This document shows, in pieces, positions 9,996 through 22,459 of a stretch of DNA of 64,000 nt (the first letter of the stretch is position 1; each line of letters begins with the position of its first letter). The stretch is from assembly GCA_002205965.3 (NCBI GenBank), contig NADL03000699.1, positions 992,001 through 1,056,000 of the forward strand, read 5' to 3'. This DNA is from Kappaphycus alvarezii. Taxonomy: Eukaryota > Rhodophyta > Florideophyceae > Gigartinales > Solieriaceae. The translations under genes and the position numbers were made by a program. The notes beneath the pieces were generated by a model. The model was not told where the DNA came from, searched no databases, and worked only from the letters and a program-made list of their open reading frames with translations.

Positions 9996-11800
9996 CGGGT
10001 AAGGTACAGTGCGGAAAGAATACTGATTTTCTTTTTTTCTTTTTTCTAGTTTTTGTCGAGGTACTGTATTTACTGTCCTGTAATTCCCGCCAGATTCGCA
10101 CTACGCGTAATACGTGTACACGCATACGCTATCGACAGCGCACCGCCGTCCTCGTAGTATTTAGCCTTCACCGGAGTCCTCCACTCCGGCGAAGTCTAGG
10201 CACACGATAGAGAAGTATAGCGGCGTTGACTAAAAGTCCGTTGCGTCAGCTTAGGTGGTCAACTTAAGCCTTTCTCCCTTTACTCTCTCTATATCTTACA
10301 ATCCGTCCCCTCCGCTCTACTGTTATCCAAGGCCTCGATTGCCGAGTCTTTGCAGTAGAATTCACGCAAGTGTGGTGATCAAACGACAATCCGGATTCGT
10401 GATCGCCTCTTTCGTGTTCTTTCGTTGGGAATGAAAATTTTGTTTGCGATCGCATAACCAAGATACCGTTCTCTCGATCTCACTTCATCGCCAAGATCGC
10501 CAAGATCCGCAAGATGATTGCCGCGAACCGCATATCTAACGTAGTTTCAGTGCAGTTCATTCAAAATGGTACAGACGTGTTGGACATCTTCGGACCTCAC
10601 GTCACCCAAGGATCAAGTGGATCGGATTCCGTCTCGACTGATTCGAGTTGGACGATGCCCGATCAAGAAGAAGTTAAGACCTACTTACAAGTTCGCTTGC
10701 CAGCTCCATCGGCCGTCTTCACAGAAGATTTTTTCAAGTTGCCGATATATATACCGCTCGCCGTCGTGAAGAATGTCGCCGATCTTTTCGGAGTTGGAAA
10801 TATCAGCCAGACTTACCTTCAACCACCGGGACTTGCCGAGGCAGACAAGAAGAAGGATAAATTGATCACTTTGCTCTGTTTTTGTTACATCAGCGAGTTT
10901 GACATCAATTTCGCAAAGTTTGTCATCGGGAAGCACATTGCGTCACGTGGCTCCGCTTAAGGCCCTCTCACCAAACGCAATATTACCAATCCCACCCACC
11001 CTATTCATTCAATTAATCGACCCCGCGACGCTTATCCGCATGGTACTCAGGATTCCCCGGTTCATCCGCCACATTGCCGTCCTACCGGTCTACTTGGATC
11101 CTGTGATGAAGTTCAAGACATTCTCGTTCGTGGTGCTTCTGCCACTCTTGGTGGGGTTACTACTTCTGCTGGTGGCAACTGGCACTTTACTGCCCCGGAT
11201 TATGCCCCCAACTACGACTCTGATAACAATGTGCATGCTTCTCCACCTCCGCCCCGATCAACCCACCTTGCGCAACCACCTTATCGTCCTAGCAATCGCC
11301 CCGACGGAGAAGATTCTCGCAAAGCCAACTGCATTCAGCCGGCCTTCAAGGATCGAAAGTTCACTGGTGAGCTCTCTCAGAACATCTCTGGGACCCTCCA
11401 GCTAAATTTCTACAACGCGCAGAAATACCGTCTCTATACAGCTCAGAAGGATTACTTGTTTTTGTACCTCTTCGATGGTCCTGCGATGAAGTTCGATCTT
11501 TAGAACACCGTCGAGACCATGAATTATCAACAGAAAGCCGAAAATATGCTCTCCGAGTATATGAGTGATGCCCGTCAGATTCAAGTGAAAGGTACTCTCG
11601 AAACCCTTCGTCTCCGTATGTTCATGTCCGAGAGAGAGATCACAGACATCTGTCTGGGTCTTTCAAAGCTGGTAATCAAAATTAATGAGCTCACTTCCCA
11701 ATGCCCACCTGCCTTTCGCTCTGATGATCATAAGATTGACTTCCTCCGCCAAGCCGTTACAGATGTTGAATTCCAAGAGTAGTCTAAGATTCCGATACAG
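9996..11800 (+). mobile_element. LTR retrotransposon gag-region fossil
   Basis: A broken gag-type region of an LTR retroelement. Recognisable blocks include F-K-D-R-K-F-T-G-E-L-S-Q-N-I-S-G near 11345-11400, F-L-Y-L-F-D-G-P-A near 11458-11485, and a helical segment ending D-H-K-I-D-F-L-R-Q-A-V near 11735-11760, the order seen in capsid-like gag domains. The upstream part (9996-10513), including a CCGGAGT hairpin at 10171-10189, may be leader or LTR sequence, but I cannot fix its ends. No pol follows. It is an old, incomplete relic with a few breaks. Confidence 0.6.
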
Positions 11801-13985
11801 AACATCACTTCACAACCATACTCGTTCATTATAGGACGAGGCCACCCATGTTATAATGGACCGACAATGTAGAAGAGTATTCTATCTCCTCTAACTCCTC
11901 AACTGATCGAATATTTTCGCTCCGTTTCTTGGGTGCTATGTTTTGATGCAGGCTTTTTCATCAATAAGTAAGTAAGTAAGGCATTTGATGCGCAATCACA
12001 GTTCTATTTACTATTTTGGCTAAACAGAAGCCATAGTTTTAAGTTCAAACGAGTCATAAACCAATGTAAGAAAGAAAAATTGAAATATTGGGTTTATGGA
12101 AAATTCCTTTGTAGTTTTTAGAGAATATAATATTTGGATTTCTTGTATTTCCGTTCTATCGCTTTTCAAACTGCTATCTTTCTTCTTCAATATTCTCCCT
12201 GCTCGGGGGACAATGCGAAGATGTAAAACGCACTCTCTAGAAATGGACGTAGAATTTATGCTGCGTTTCAGAACAATAATTATGGGCAGCCATTCATAAA
12301 TAAATATCGTTGACGTAGTTTGGACTTTTGATAGGTCGATGCATCTAAAGAACACATTTTCGACTATTTTGCCGCTCCAGTGCGATAAATTTGAAGATCA
12401 CTCCATCCAGTAAGGTGATTAACGTGCACATCAAGTAGTTAAATAGCTTTCGCGCGTAATATTAACTAATTTCAGCTACCCATACAGTATCCTTCAACAG
12501 AGCAGATCTGCAATATTTTGTAGCCAGTTTTGACGTAGCCATTATCAAGGAGGTGAAATTTGCTGCAAGTCCCTCGGTACACAAGCGCGACCTCTCTGCG
12601 ATCAGATCATGTCTCAAACTCGTTATGTGCTCTCCTCTTGGTTCAAAAAAATTCTCAACTCCCCCGAAATTCTTCTTATACCCCATGCATGTATTCTGAA
12701 TAGGTGTTCGAAACAAACAAACCTTCCTGGACTATTCGTTAACTTAGGTCCTATACGAGAATTTGTGAGCGATTGGAAAATGAGAACGGCCTTGATTGGT
12801 TACTTTTGTGGTCCGGGATATTGTCGCATTGATTCTTTATATATTTTTACGACGTCGTCAAATATCTTGAAAAGATGTCCATCTACGTAGACCAATTGCT
12901 TCCATGCCGTTACGACTGTGAGCATAGTTCGTGCAATAACAAACAGTTAAAACTCCTTATGAATGAGCTGTTAAATGCGTTCTTACCTCCATACATTGAG
13001 AGCCCATTACACTTCTGTTCGTTTTACACACTGCGCAAGAGTATGACGGTAGGTGGACGGCGCGCTGATTGAATCAGGCTAGGCCATAGGCACAAGGACT
13101 TTAAAAGACTTTTTAACTCTATCTACGTTCTCTAGGCCTCTTCTTCGTGAATCAGCGGTCTTGAACTGCGCGATAGATTTTTTTTGCGGTATCTGCTGGT
13201 AGGTTCCTGAAAATGCGTGCTGTAGCCTATCAGAATAAAACTGATTTGGTTTCAAACTAAATTGGGTCACAAAGGTTACATGTTACAGGCATATTATACT
13301 ACGATAACGACTGCGCAACAGTGTAGCCGGAGGGGCTTAGGGACGCTGCCGGTTTCCACCCTTAACGCGTTCTTTCGGATTGCACGCTCCTCGAAGCCGA
13401 TAAACCTTTCGTATGAGGCAATTGATAGGTTGTTTTGTTTTCAGATTAACTTGTCCGGTTTGGACTCAGAGGCCTACCGATTGCCTGTATTTATTGAGTA
13501 CTAAATCCACCATAGGGTTTGTAAAGCTATAAAATGCAGCAGCCCGGAGAGACACTACAGATACTGATAATTCCATTCGGGGGAGTGCACTAAGCCAAAA
13601 GTGAATTTGAGTGCCAGGTGATTAATATAATACCAAGTGAGTAATCATTCAGGATGCAAGGCAAATAGAGAGTGACCTGGATAAGTGACTATCCCACTTA
13701 ACATGAGTCCACAATAACTTATTTGGATTTCGCTATACTTGAAACTTGATTGAAGCAAGTTGATCGAATTTATTTTCCTGTTATTCACGTTCTACGTTAC
13801 GAGCGATTTTTCGTTGTGGTGTTGTTCTGATTGAGTGTAAATCTTCCATAAGTTCTCTCAGCAGAGCGGGTGCATCTTATTGTAAAGATTCAGAGGACAA
13901 CAAGTCAGTCAATTCCTCTTTGAATCCTTCCACTTAACCAGCAGCTGCAGAACGCTGGAGTTCCTTCAAATGTCCTTGAACTCTT
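11801..13985. other. gene-less stretch
   Basis: No coding sequence I can support. A short AAGT tandem lies near 11964-11980. Open stretches are all under 95 codons and lack motifs. The right part may belong to the 3' side of the neighbouring Ty3/gypsy relic, whose pol points toward it. Confidence 0.45.
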
Positions 13986-16250
13986 TGAATATAAAATGCC
14001 CATTCACTTGATAGGCAAGATGATCCTTGAATTATTGAGTCATTTCTAAACTATTGTTGCTGAATAATTTTAGTCTGTGTCCCCGTACCAAGTTTTCCTT
14101 GCCACAGAGTACGCCTTTAAATTCGAGGACGTAATGATCTCGGCAAAGTGTAACGCGAAACAGGAAAACGACTTAAGATTTGTTTTCGATCTTAAGTGCT
14201 TCTGTAAGACACCAAGGAGGACGAACTATCCCTTAGCAAAATTCATCTGGCATATTCTGGTCTTCCAGTTATCGGCTTCGACCGCGGATTTCCTCTGCTT
14301 CCTTGCATGGTCCAGGCATTTTATTTGCTGTTTGTGAAGGGCAAGTTACAACTTCTCCACCTTTCTAATAGCTTTCTTCCATCCCGTAATGATATTTTCT
14401 ACGATCTGAACGTGCTTTTTTCTGACAATGGAAGACAAGTGCAACTCCCTAGGGAGTCTGGTAAATGCAGTTCGTGGTCTCGTTCCTTTCAGTGTTCATG
14501 TTGGGGCGCTGTTTAAGGCGGAAGAAATGAGAAGAAGGACAAAAGTCCAGGCGTTTTGGGGAACATTAAATTCCGAATGAGTAGACCCCCATGTAAGCAG
14601 CAGCTCGAGAAACACGACTTTGACTTATCCGTAAATGCACGGGTAGTAGAGAAAGGTGAAATGATGGTGGGCCTTCAGTGCATCTGCAAACGTTCTGAGA
14701 AGTCGATTCTCGCAATGAATTCCTTGATCGTATATTCAGCATTTGAGAACTACGAAATATTCAAACCAATCTAAGAGCACTCTTATTTTGGTCTCCGCGT
14801 CGGCCTCTGTTGGTTCCTTCAGTCGTACGTATACAAAAATGTCTTTCTTGACAATAATTACATACAGAAGATCCTTCTGCGCTTTCTTTATGAACCATGA
14901 ATCTAAATTTGTCATCTCTTTCAGATTTTCTGCGTGAATGGAATGACCAAGGGATCTCAGCACTGCAAACCCTGAACTCATAGCGGGACAGTAAGAAGTA
15001 TGTCCATAGAATTGCTGAATGAGATCTACAATTTTTTTGCATTAAAAACTCGGAATAGTGGATCTTTTCGACTCATAAGCCTCTGTCCCAAAATTCCAGA
15101 GTGCACAGCAATCAGGATTCGAAGGGAGAGAGAGAAATCGGGCTCCCGAATCCAAAATTTCCGGGAAGCGACTTTCCAATAACCTATTGTTTTCAAGAAT
15201 AAAGATGGTGACTATGTCTCATCTCTAATATGCAATGCCTAAATTTCAGCCCCTGTTGGCCATTTGTAATATTTGTTCAAAATAAGTTTGATTGGATCAA
15301 CAGTCAGTGCGCTTATTTGTATCCCGATGGGTATAGTCACGGTATTATTCGATTGTTCTGCCAATATTCCCAACATTTTCAACCAGAAAATTCTCTCGCC
15401 AGGTGTCTGTTTGATGATGTATCTGTATGCGCTATAATTAAGGTCCCAACTTATCAGTTTGATCGCTGTGTGCCACGCGATACCAGATTTTCCCCTGTAT
15501 TGATCATATATTTACATAATATTTGCGCATTTTGTATAGGTAGAAATAGTTCTCCCACAACTTAGGTGGTTCAAGCGACATATCTTCTATAATAGCATAA
15601 ACTTCTCTCTCGGGTACGCTCCTTCGTTCTGTGAATCCCTTGAATATTTTGGAAAAAAATCATATAGGTTCATGACATTGCTCTTCTATGCATTTGCCTT
15701 GGCACTTTTCAATATATTGCGTGAGAATAGCTGCCCAGTGGGAGTCAGAGGATGAAGAGACAGGTGTGGGGAGTTTTTTCGGAAGTTCAATTCTGGTAGC
15801 GGCTGTCAGTCCGTAGATTACGTTCTAGAATGCCGCTGTGCGGTTAGTCCCCCATGAATTGCTATGATGTATCTTCTTACCCAATTTTTTGCTCCTCTTT
15901 CCAGCCTTCTCCCATTCATCCTCCATAAGGTCTCGAAGTGATTGGATAGCCCTAAAAACCTGGAATTGAGGTTCTCATCCATTTTGCGGAACCTATAATT
16001 TTCTGGAGCTTACTAACCATCTCTGGTTCCGCATGTTCAGCAAAGCATAGATATTGGGCGGAACCAAATGCAAGCCTTCGTTCGATATGATACGTCCGTA
16101 GAACTTCGGTTCTTAGCGAGAGAAGTAGACTTGGTTGTAATGATCTTGAAATATATTTGATTGCAGACATCAAAAAAGCTTCAATGCCCTCCAACTGCTC
16201 TCCTTTATACTTCGCGTGCATTAAAATTTCATCCATCCACTGAATCATTC
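13986..16250 (-). mobile_element. Ty3/gypsy pol fossil A
   Basis: A broken Ty3/gypsy pol read from 16250 downward. The end of the reverse transcriptase lies at 16248-15952 (M-I-Q-W-M-D-E-I-L, later S-A-K-W-M-R-T-S-I-P). RNase H remains are weak in 15900-15000. The integrase core lies at 14981-14560 (A-D-A-E-T-K near 14790, Y-D-Q-G-I-H near 14725, A-H-H-H-F-T near 14650), and the integrase C-terminal region at about 14540-14080 (L-N-S-A-P near its start). The style (DxGxH, HHxFT, then P-x-x-x-G) resembles the gypsy lineage common in oomycetes. There are many breaks and the element is old. Confidence 0.7.
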
Positions 16251-16274
16251 ATTTTGACCTCCTTAGAGAACTGC

Positions 16275-17600
16275 ACGCTAGTTACAGACTGAAATGGCTC
16301 TCAGAGTCCGCTTCGCTCTGCAGTGATCGCGCTGGGAAAGAGACTTCTTCGGATGTTTTTATTGCTTTATTTCCTGATTCTTCGCATCTTAGGGGTTCTT
16401 TCAGTAGCCAGGTGCAAGATAAAAGCTCGTTCGTTTCATTTTAGTCTTGGATCAGTGATCCTATATGTGGTATTGATATTTGAAGCGGGGGTTTTTATGG
16501 TTTATCTCTCGGAGGTCGATTTTAAATCTCAATTTGTCTGTTCCAAGTTTCTTTACGTCTATAGCAGGGATAGCTGCCTAAAATTTATCCACTTCCCTAG
16601 AACAAAAACGAGTCAGCGATTCAAACGCCTCCCTTTGACAGCCATCATACACGGACTACCCCTTCTCTCCCCATTTCCAAAACCCGTCACCCTCGCGTCA
16701 TCACCGTCTCTCCTTTATTCCCTTCGGGCCGAATCGACGCCGGGGACTACCTCCACCGCCAAACCAGGAAAAGTCTGACGCGGCTCGTTGCTGTTCACCT
16801 GGTGGAGATCGAAGCACAGAAACCAGTGGGGGGACTCGGAGGAGGAGGATGGTAAAGTAGGGGAGTGCTTCAAGGAGTATAAGGCCCCTGAGCTGGTGTA
16901 CGGGATGGAAGAAAAGGAGGCAGAGAACAAGTCTGGGGAGGAAGGAGAGGAAGAAGAATCCGAATCCAGGTAGGAAGATGAGGAAGATGAAGAGTCCATG
17001 GATGTCGATTGGGGTCCGAACCGGGGCACATGCGAGGGGAAGGAATGAATTGGTTGTACAAGGTGGTCCCGGTCATTGATACTGTTGGATGGGCTTCAGG
17101 TGAGCAGTATTCGTTGCAGGGAGGGGTAGGCAATTGCGGGCCATACACGGGATTTTGTTGGGACTACATGGGTACTTAAGATGTCTAAAGGGAATTGTTA
17201 GGTTTTGATCTAGAGGGTGAAGATTTTAAGGAATAGGTTCACTTAGTTTCTTTCAAGTATCTTTTGTCAAACTCTTTACGTCAAAATGGAGTCTTTTCCT
17301 ACTTTTTGTGGTGCATTTACTAGTTTTATAGAGATTTTAGTCTGGAAAAAATTATATGGAAGCGAAGTGAATTGCTTCCTCCATGATACGGAAAGCAAGT
17401 TGGGAGTCAACTTCAAACCCAAACTTTCAATCAGTTCCCTCACCTCTAATCGAGGTAGTAGTGCCTGCTGTTCTAAAGTTGGTTACTAGAACAGTCACTT
17501 GACTTTCACCCCTTCTCATCCCCATCGCCCATTAACGTCTACTGTAGCACTTTAGTCCCCGGCAACGACTCTCACCCCGAGTAGTTGGTGGTTCCCTTTT
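16275..17600 (+). repeat. acidic-ORF repeat, copy 4 (solo arm)
   Basis: This repeat shares order and spacing with the blocks at 26290-27600, 32935-34385 and 38015-39385. It has a weak tandem-type start near 16279 (TTACAGACTGAAATGG), the acidic ORF (16636-17236), a hairpin AAGTTG-GGAGT-CAACTT at 17397-17413, and the outer segment GTAGCACTTTAGTC near 17544. It stands alone, with no transposase beside it. Its left end abuts the gypsy relic. Confidence 0.7.
16636..17236 (+). pseudogene. acidic-tail ORF family, copy 4 (decayed)
   Basis: Not a known protein. An N-terminal block (I-S-K-T-R-H-P-R, then D-A-G-D-Y-L-H-R-Q-T-R-K-S near 16735-16775) is followed, one base later in frame, by an acidic block (G-E-C-F-K-E-Y-K-A-P-E-L-V-Y-G, then a Glu-rich run to 16971). 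After in-frame stops comes the family's C-terminal box: G-P-Y-T-G-F-C near 17140, and R-E-L-L-G-F-D-L-E-G-E-D before the TAG at 17234-17236. Stops inside the acidic and C-terminal parts show that this copy is dead. It aligns best with copy 3 (33455-33978). Confidence 0.6.
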
Positions 17601-17989
17601 CCGTTGGCGCCAATTTTACCGTATCAATGGTTAAACGCAATTCGTTTTTTCTTCAAGCAGTCAGCACATGCGTTTTCCCGCTTCCTTTCACAGCGGGTTC
17701 GAGAACTAATGGTTTCTCTAATCGGTTGGACTTTTTGATCCGGTGCTTCAGTTAGATCGCAGAAAATGTGAAAGAAAGAATCATGTACATATCTGCGCCC
17801 GAATTGCACATGTAAATGTTGCGAGTAAGTTTGGGAGGAGCCGTGTGCTTGGCATGCTGTCCGTACACTTGAAGAATACATTCAACATTCAGCGGATATA
17901 TCTTCCAAGAGTACAACACCCCCAAAACTTTCCCTTTCAACTTGTGTAACAGAGCTGTATTTCTTGAGGGCATCAAGATTAATTTTCCT

Positions 17990-19490
17990 CAGTTATACCA
18001 TTGGATGAACTACTGCTATGGCCCAGAGAAGTCCCCTTTATGGACTGGATTAGATGTCTTGCGAAGGGTGATTTGAGTTTAACAAGGGGACCCTCTCGGA
18101 CCCCTCTTGTCTGCACTCGTGCTCCACCTATTGCCCATGGAAAAAAGCGCGGTGCTTCGCTCCAAAATCGCAGACGAGGAAGACCTGGCTAAAATCCTCA
18201 TTCATACATGGTATTTGGACGGCAGCTCCATCGTTGCTCGGTACGACCTCCATTGTAAAGCAATTGAGGCAATGAAGAGCTCTCGAGAGCCAAAATGGTC
18301 CTCGTGCATAGACACGCAGCGCAAGCTGTACTCTCTAATGCCGCATGCCTCCTCGCCTTCCCTGACCCGTCGATGTAGTCGCAGGGTCAAGAAGGCGCAG
18401 ATCCGTTTCTATTTCTCCTTTCCTTCTCTCCAAAGTCCGTATAGATTCCCCCCGCTGGAAGTGTCAGACGAGGAGGTAAACTACCCCATCATTCCCCTTA
18501 TCCCTCCCATGTAAATCGTCTGTACGTCCTTCAGCAAGTTCGAATAACTGCCTCCCGCCTGATCCGGTACTAAAGCTGTCGTGGAATGGAGGTATTCAAA
18601 TTTGTCCATTTTTCCTGCTTCCTCTTCTTGAAAAAGAACTCGTCAAGAGGTTGATTTTGCAGATTTTGCTTTTCCTAGCTTGATGACAACGCTACTACCT
18701 AATTTTTAGTTGGTAGAAATGCACTGCTATTCGTCCGGTACTGTAGATCCTCAACCACGGTTTCAATGCAAATTCATAGGACTCCCACCCGTAACACCAA
18801 TAGCAGTAAACCAGCCCTACTTACCACTTTCGGATCAGTATGGTGACCACGCGCTGTGTCGTGTCCATGATTCCACCTGCGGGTGGCGGCAAGACTGGCA
18901 AACACGGTTGTTTGCCGCAGACCTCTCCAAAGCCGCCCGATACCCTGTCCTCGAGCCCCCGCAACGCGGCCATGCAGTTCGCCTGGACATCAAGACGCTT
19001 GGAGAGAACGGGGGCACAGACTACTATAACGTAACCATCATCCATCCGTTGACCCTACCCGCCTCTCCTCCGTTGCGCAATGCCCGCTCAAGCCCTTAAC
19101 CATACCCGCCTTGGAAAGGACACTCGCTTTACTGAACTAATTCGAGCAAGTGGTCCTGGACATTGCTTCATTACCCTTCCACTCTGCACAATGGGGAGCT
19201 GGTACCCAGCTGCTCGGGACTTCGCCAACGGGGTTGCGACTGGTACTGCCGCACGTGCATCTGTTCCGATTGCTGAGTCTCGGCAAACACTGTTCGCTCG
19301 TCACGCGGCGAGATTCGTCCAGAATGACACCAGCTGTCCGTTGGAAGGAGTTTTGGGCGAATCTTATTGCCACGACGAGCTGGTTCCAGAGAACCTCCGT
19401 TCTTAAGGTATATTGGTCGCTACACACATTAGGCCTCGTCTCCGTAATCTCTAGCTCAATCCCACCTACCATTGATATATCACAATGAAA
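17990..19490 (+). mobile_element. LINE family 2, RT and endonuclease remnants
   Basis: A second non-LTR element. Around 18085-18140 a frame reads Q-G-D-P-like text followed by L-S-A-L-V-L-H-L-L-P. Near 18210 comes W-Y-L-D-G-S-S-I-V, the RT catalytic box with its second Asp replaced by Gly. From 18840 to 19060 the restriction-like endonuclease appears: G-D-H-A-L-C, A-A-D-L-S-K-A-A-R-Y-P-V-L-E-P, L-D-I-K-T-L-G, then G-G-T-D-Y-Y-N-V-T-I-I-H-P-L. The part after 19080 matches the tail region of such elements. Several frames are needed, so it is dead. Parts are repeated at 20090-20330, and a sister copy is at 53640-54520. Confidence 0.7.
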
Positions 19491-20089
19491 ACCTCATTAA
19501 CCCTACTAACCCCTTAACTGTAGGGGCTGAAAGGGCTACCATGATTAGTAAAATTGCAGATATTCAGAAAAACCTCAGCAGAACGACTTGTACAGTGCAA
19601 AGGGGAAAGAGGTTGGGTTCTTTAATATTTGAAAGATGTGAGTGGCTGTGTCCCAAGTCCGTCAAATAGCTGATATTCGCACTGATATCCACACTGTAAC
19701 CTTCTCTAAAGTAGCGGCTCAAGACCAGCCATCGAGCATGCTGCGTTGGACAGTACAAAGGTGTACTGTACATAGAACTGTACTATACTGAACGCATTAA
19801 ACTTCTCTGTACAGGGGGAAGAGGTGACCTTTTATTCAAATGCAATATGCGGGGATCTTACGGCCCCTGCAGTACTGTACAGTACAGTAGGTGCGGGAAT
19901 GGCAGACCAACAAAAATATTGCTCCTGAACTGAAATTTGTAACATCAAGGAGATGGCCCGATCGGTCGCCAGCAGAGCCTTGGACCATTATTCCAGAGTG
20001 AGGGTGATTCTCCTTCAACGACACGCCGCGTTGATGGTCACCTCCAATGCGGCCTGCTTATTGACTGGGCTATCGGCTACTTTCTGGTT
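19491..20089. other. spacer with a TACTG/CAGTA array
   Basis: No supported gene. A self-complementary AGTACTGTACAGTACAGTAG track lies at 19869-19890, and short ACTGTAC motifs near 19755-19785. Confidence 0.5.
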
Positions 20090-20330
20090 GATGGAATTGT
20101 AGATCCTGCCACATGGTTTCAATGCAAATTCAACGGACTCATAACCTTTGAACCGTCCGCAGTTAGATTAGCGAGTTAGTTCCAGAGAACCTCCGTTTTC
20201 CGGGTATTTCAGTCGCTACGCAAAGTAGGCTTCGTCTCCGTAATCTCTACCTCAACAACCCTACTGTACCATTGATCCTTCACAATAAAAACCCCACTTT
20301 TCCGATTCACTCCCCCTGAAATTTGTTCAT
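20090..20330 (+). repeat. internally deleted duplicate of LINE family 2 sequence
   Basis: The left part (GTAGATCC..GGTTTCAATGCAAATTC near 20098-20135) matches 18743-18772. The right part (TTCCAGAGAACCTCCG near 20185 to CACAATAAAAACC near 20290) matches 19383-19490. About 600 bp between them in the first copy is missing here, so this is a deleted second copy. Confidence 0.75.
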
Positions 20331-21605
20331 TATCACGATTCTTTCTCGAACGACCAGGATCTAACGCGACTCTTGTCAGAAACGGTATTCAAATCCCTCT
20401 TGGTTTTGCAGTAAGCATCGATTCAAAAACTGTACCACACTAGCAACACCACCCTTGTAATAGTGTCCCCAACCAGAATTTATGGGTTAGCCAATGGCTT
20501 GTCCACAAAAGCAGGCCCTCATATTCCCCCTTGGTAGAATAACTCACTCCAATCGTAATGATTGCCATGACCGACGTTGCTGCCAAACAAAACGATAATT
20601 CACTAGTCCAATGCACCGTGTCTTACGGCTGGTCTAACGCCAGTCCTGTAAGAGCGCTACCTACCGCTCGTTACTAGTGCGTGGATATGTGCCTCTTTCC
20701 ACTCTAGAAAGAGCCTTCAGTGCCTATAAGCCGTAAAGCACCCAAACCTTTCCACCTGAAGTGATGCCTCAATATTTCTTCCTGATTTAGACAAAAAAAC
20801 AAATGCAGACATTGCGCACGAGTGACGCTACCCATTGCCCTGAACACGTTTAGCATACACCGGGGGATAGCCGAATCGCACCTTTCAAAGTTTAAAGAAC
20901 CAAATCGTCCACGCCCAGAAAAAGTGTTGCTCCCGTATCAGTGATCAAATCAGAGCAGATCAGGTGGGGATGAAGTTCGTGCGGTGCTGTACATATATAT
21001 AATTTCTATCGTGCTCGGCAGGGATCCACTCCGACAGGTTGGTGAAGTAATGCCAAATTCAAACGCAATTATTGATAAGAAACCTTCCAGCATAGTTTCG
21101 CAATGTTTGCACCAGTGCACACATTACTAAGGTATTTGCTGATGACAATTAAGAATGGATTCCGGCTTCATGACAACCAATCGATTTGGTTCTTTAATAT
21201 TGAAAGGTTCAGTTCGGCTATTCCCCGGTGTATGCTAATAAACTTGGTAAAAAATGGGGTCTCATTTACAGTACAGTAATAGAGATGTTGGCTCCCGCAG
21301 AGTGCCTGTCAAAGCAATGAGAATAAATGTAACTCTTGAAAAACAAAAGATGTTCACTGTGATTTCTGCCGCACTAAAGGTTTTCAAATAGTATTGGTAA
21401 TGTGTGTGGCTCTAACTCTTTGAAACGGGGATTTTTTGTGCTTTACTTACTGATTAGAGATGTAAAACGATTACTTACGGAGACGGAAAGAGACAGGTCT
21501 GTGTATTCAAGACAAACTCAGGAGGCGTCCTGTGGTTGCAGCATCATTCCATGAATGACTAGCGCACTCTTTTCCTTCTATAGAATGCCATCCTTTTAAG
21601 TACCG
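20331..21605. other. gene-less stretch with a possible diverged repeat
   Basis: No supported gene. The segment 21420-21545 (GTGCTTTAC..TGATTAGAGAT..TCTGTGTA) resembles 28395-28520 over about 120 bp, which suggests an old dispersed repeat. Confidence 0.35.
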
Positions 21606-21880
21606 TCATTGCACTCTAGGAGCGTTCGAAGGTCGAGCAGTAATCATTGCTAGCAAGTTCCTCATTTTGCCTAAAACTTTGTTTTTCTCCTTCATTAGTT
21701 GGAATAGTTCGGCCTGAATCCGAAAGAGAGACCGATTCAATTCTGTCAAAGAATGTTTCTGGGCCATGAAACGGTCCCCTTTCCTACAGATCCTCCTCAA
21801 AAGCATTCTTGACTCTCGATGGATTTGGCAAGCAGCGCGAGCCCCTTTTACCCGTGTTCTCAGTGAACTCACAGTCTTCC

Positions 21881-22384
21881 TCAGACATTGCCCAACTTCT
21901 GACCTGGGCATGGATCTACAAGACTCTGCAGCCTTGTTTCTTCTTTGAACTCTTCTCCGAGTAGTCCACAAAGTCGTCCAGATCGCATGAACCGGGTAAC
22001 AATAAGGCAAACTCTGTCATAGCGCCTGGCGAACCAATTCAATTGGCACCGATTCTTGAGATATTCAAGTCCTCTTGGACACACTCCTCTTCGCCTGTCA
22101 TCGTTTCTCAGCCTTATGAAAGCACGTCTTCGGTTATCCCTCTGTAGTAGAACCACGCTGCGCTCTTCCTTCAGTGAACGAATGGATGAGCGCAGATCTC
22201 CTAACCGAGCTCTTAATCTGAGAACAGTGGCCTGTGTGCCTGGAGTGGACTGACGAAATGCCGGATTTTTCAAAAGCATTTCTCTGGAGAACTCGTCGTT
22301 ATCGTCCTCGCCGGTGGAAAAGCCGTTTCCATGGTGAACAAGTAAACTGATGTAGAAAACGATAATCCCAAATGCAAATCTCAT
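21881..22384 (-). CDS. secreted coiled-coil protein, unknown function
   Basis: A 167-residue frame with a clear signal peptide (M-R-F-A-F-G-I-I-V-F-Y-I-S-L-L-V, then a polar step after G-N-G-F-S). The mature part is highly charged, with heptad-like stretches (V-L-R-L-R-A-R-L-G-D-L-R-S-S-I-R-S-L) and several Cys, so it is probably exported. A TATA box lies 66 bp upstream of the ATG. A second minus frame (22010-21606, 134 codons) is also Arg/Lys-rich and helical (E-L-N-R-S-L-F-R-I-Q-A-E-L-F-Q-L-M-K). It could be the rest of a longer protein reached through a frame change or intron. I do not recognise the family. Confidence 0.55.
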   Translation of the reverse strand: MRFAFGIIVFYISLLVHHGNGFSTGEDDNDEFSREMLLKNPAFRQSTPGTQATVLRLRARLGDLRSSIRSLKEERSVVLLQRDNRRRAFIRLRNDDRRRGVCPRGLEYLKNRCQLNWFARRYDRVCLIVTRFMRSGRLCGLLGEEFKEETRLQSLVDPCPGQKLGNV

Positions 22385-22449
22385 GACGGAGTCGTTACAG
22401 ACGACAGAGCAGCCATCAGCAAGTATAGGGATCAGGATCGACCGTGACG

Positions 22450-22455
22450 TTTATA
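22450..22455 (-). promoter_or_regulatory. TATA box of the secreted-protein gene
   Basis: TATAAA on the minus strand, 66 bp before the ATG at 22384. This would place transcription start roughly 30 bp further on and leave a short leader. Confidence 0.5.
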
Positions 22456-22459
22456 CTTG

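Noticed and set aside
14077-14774. Plus-strand open frames with what looked like repeated C-x-C motifs (K-C-F-C, Q-C-S-C, Q-C-I-C)
   Set aside because: The minus strand of the same stretch reads clearly as a Ty3/gypsy integrase and its C-terminal region, so these frames are antisense shadows.
16715-17029. Ser-rich 104-codon minus frame
   Set aside because: It is antisense to the Glu/Asp-rich block of acidic ORF copy 4.
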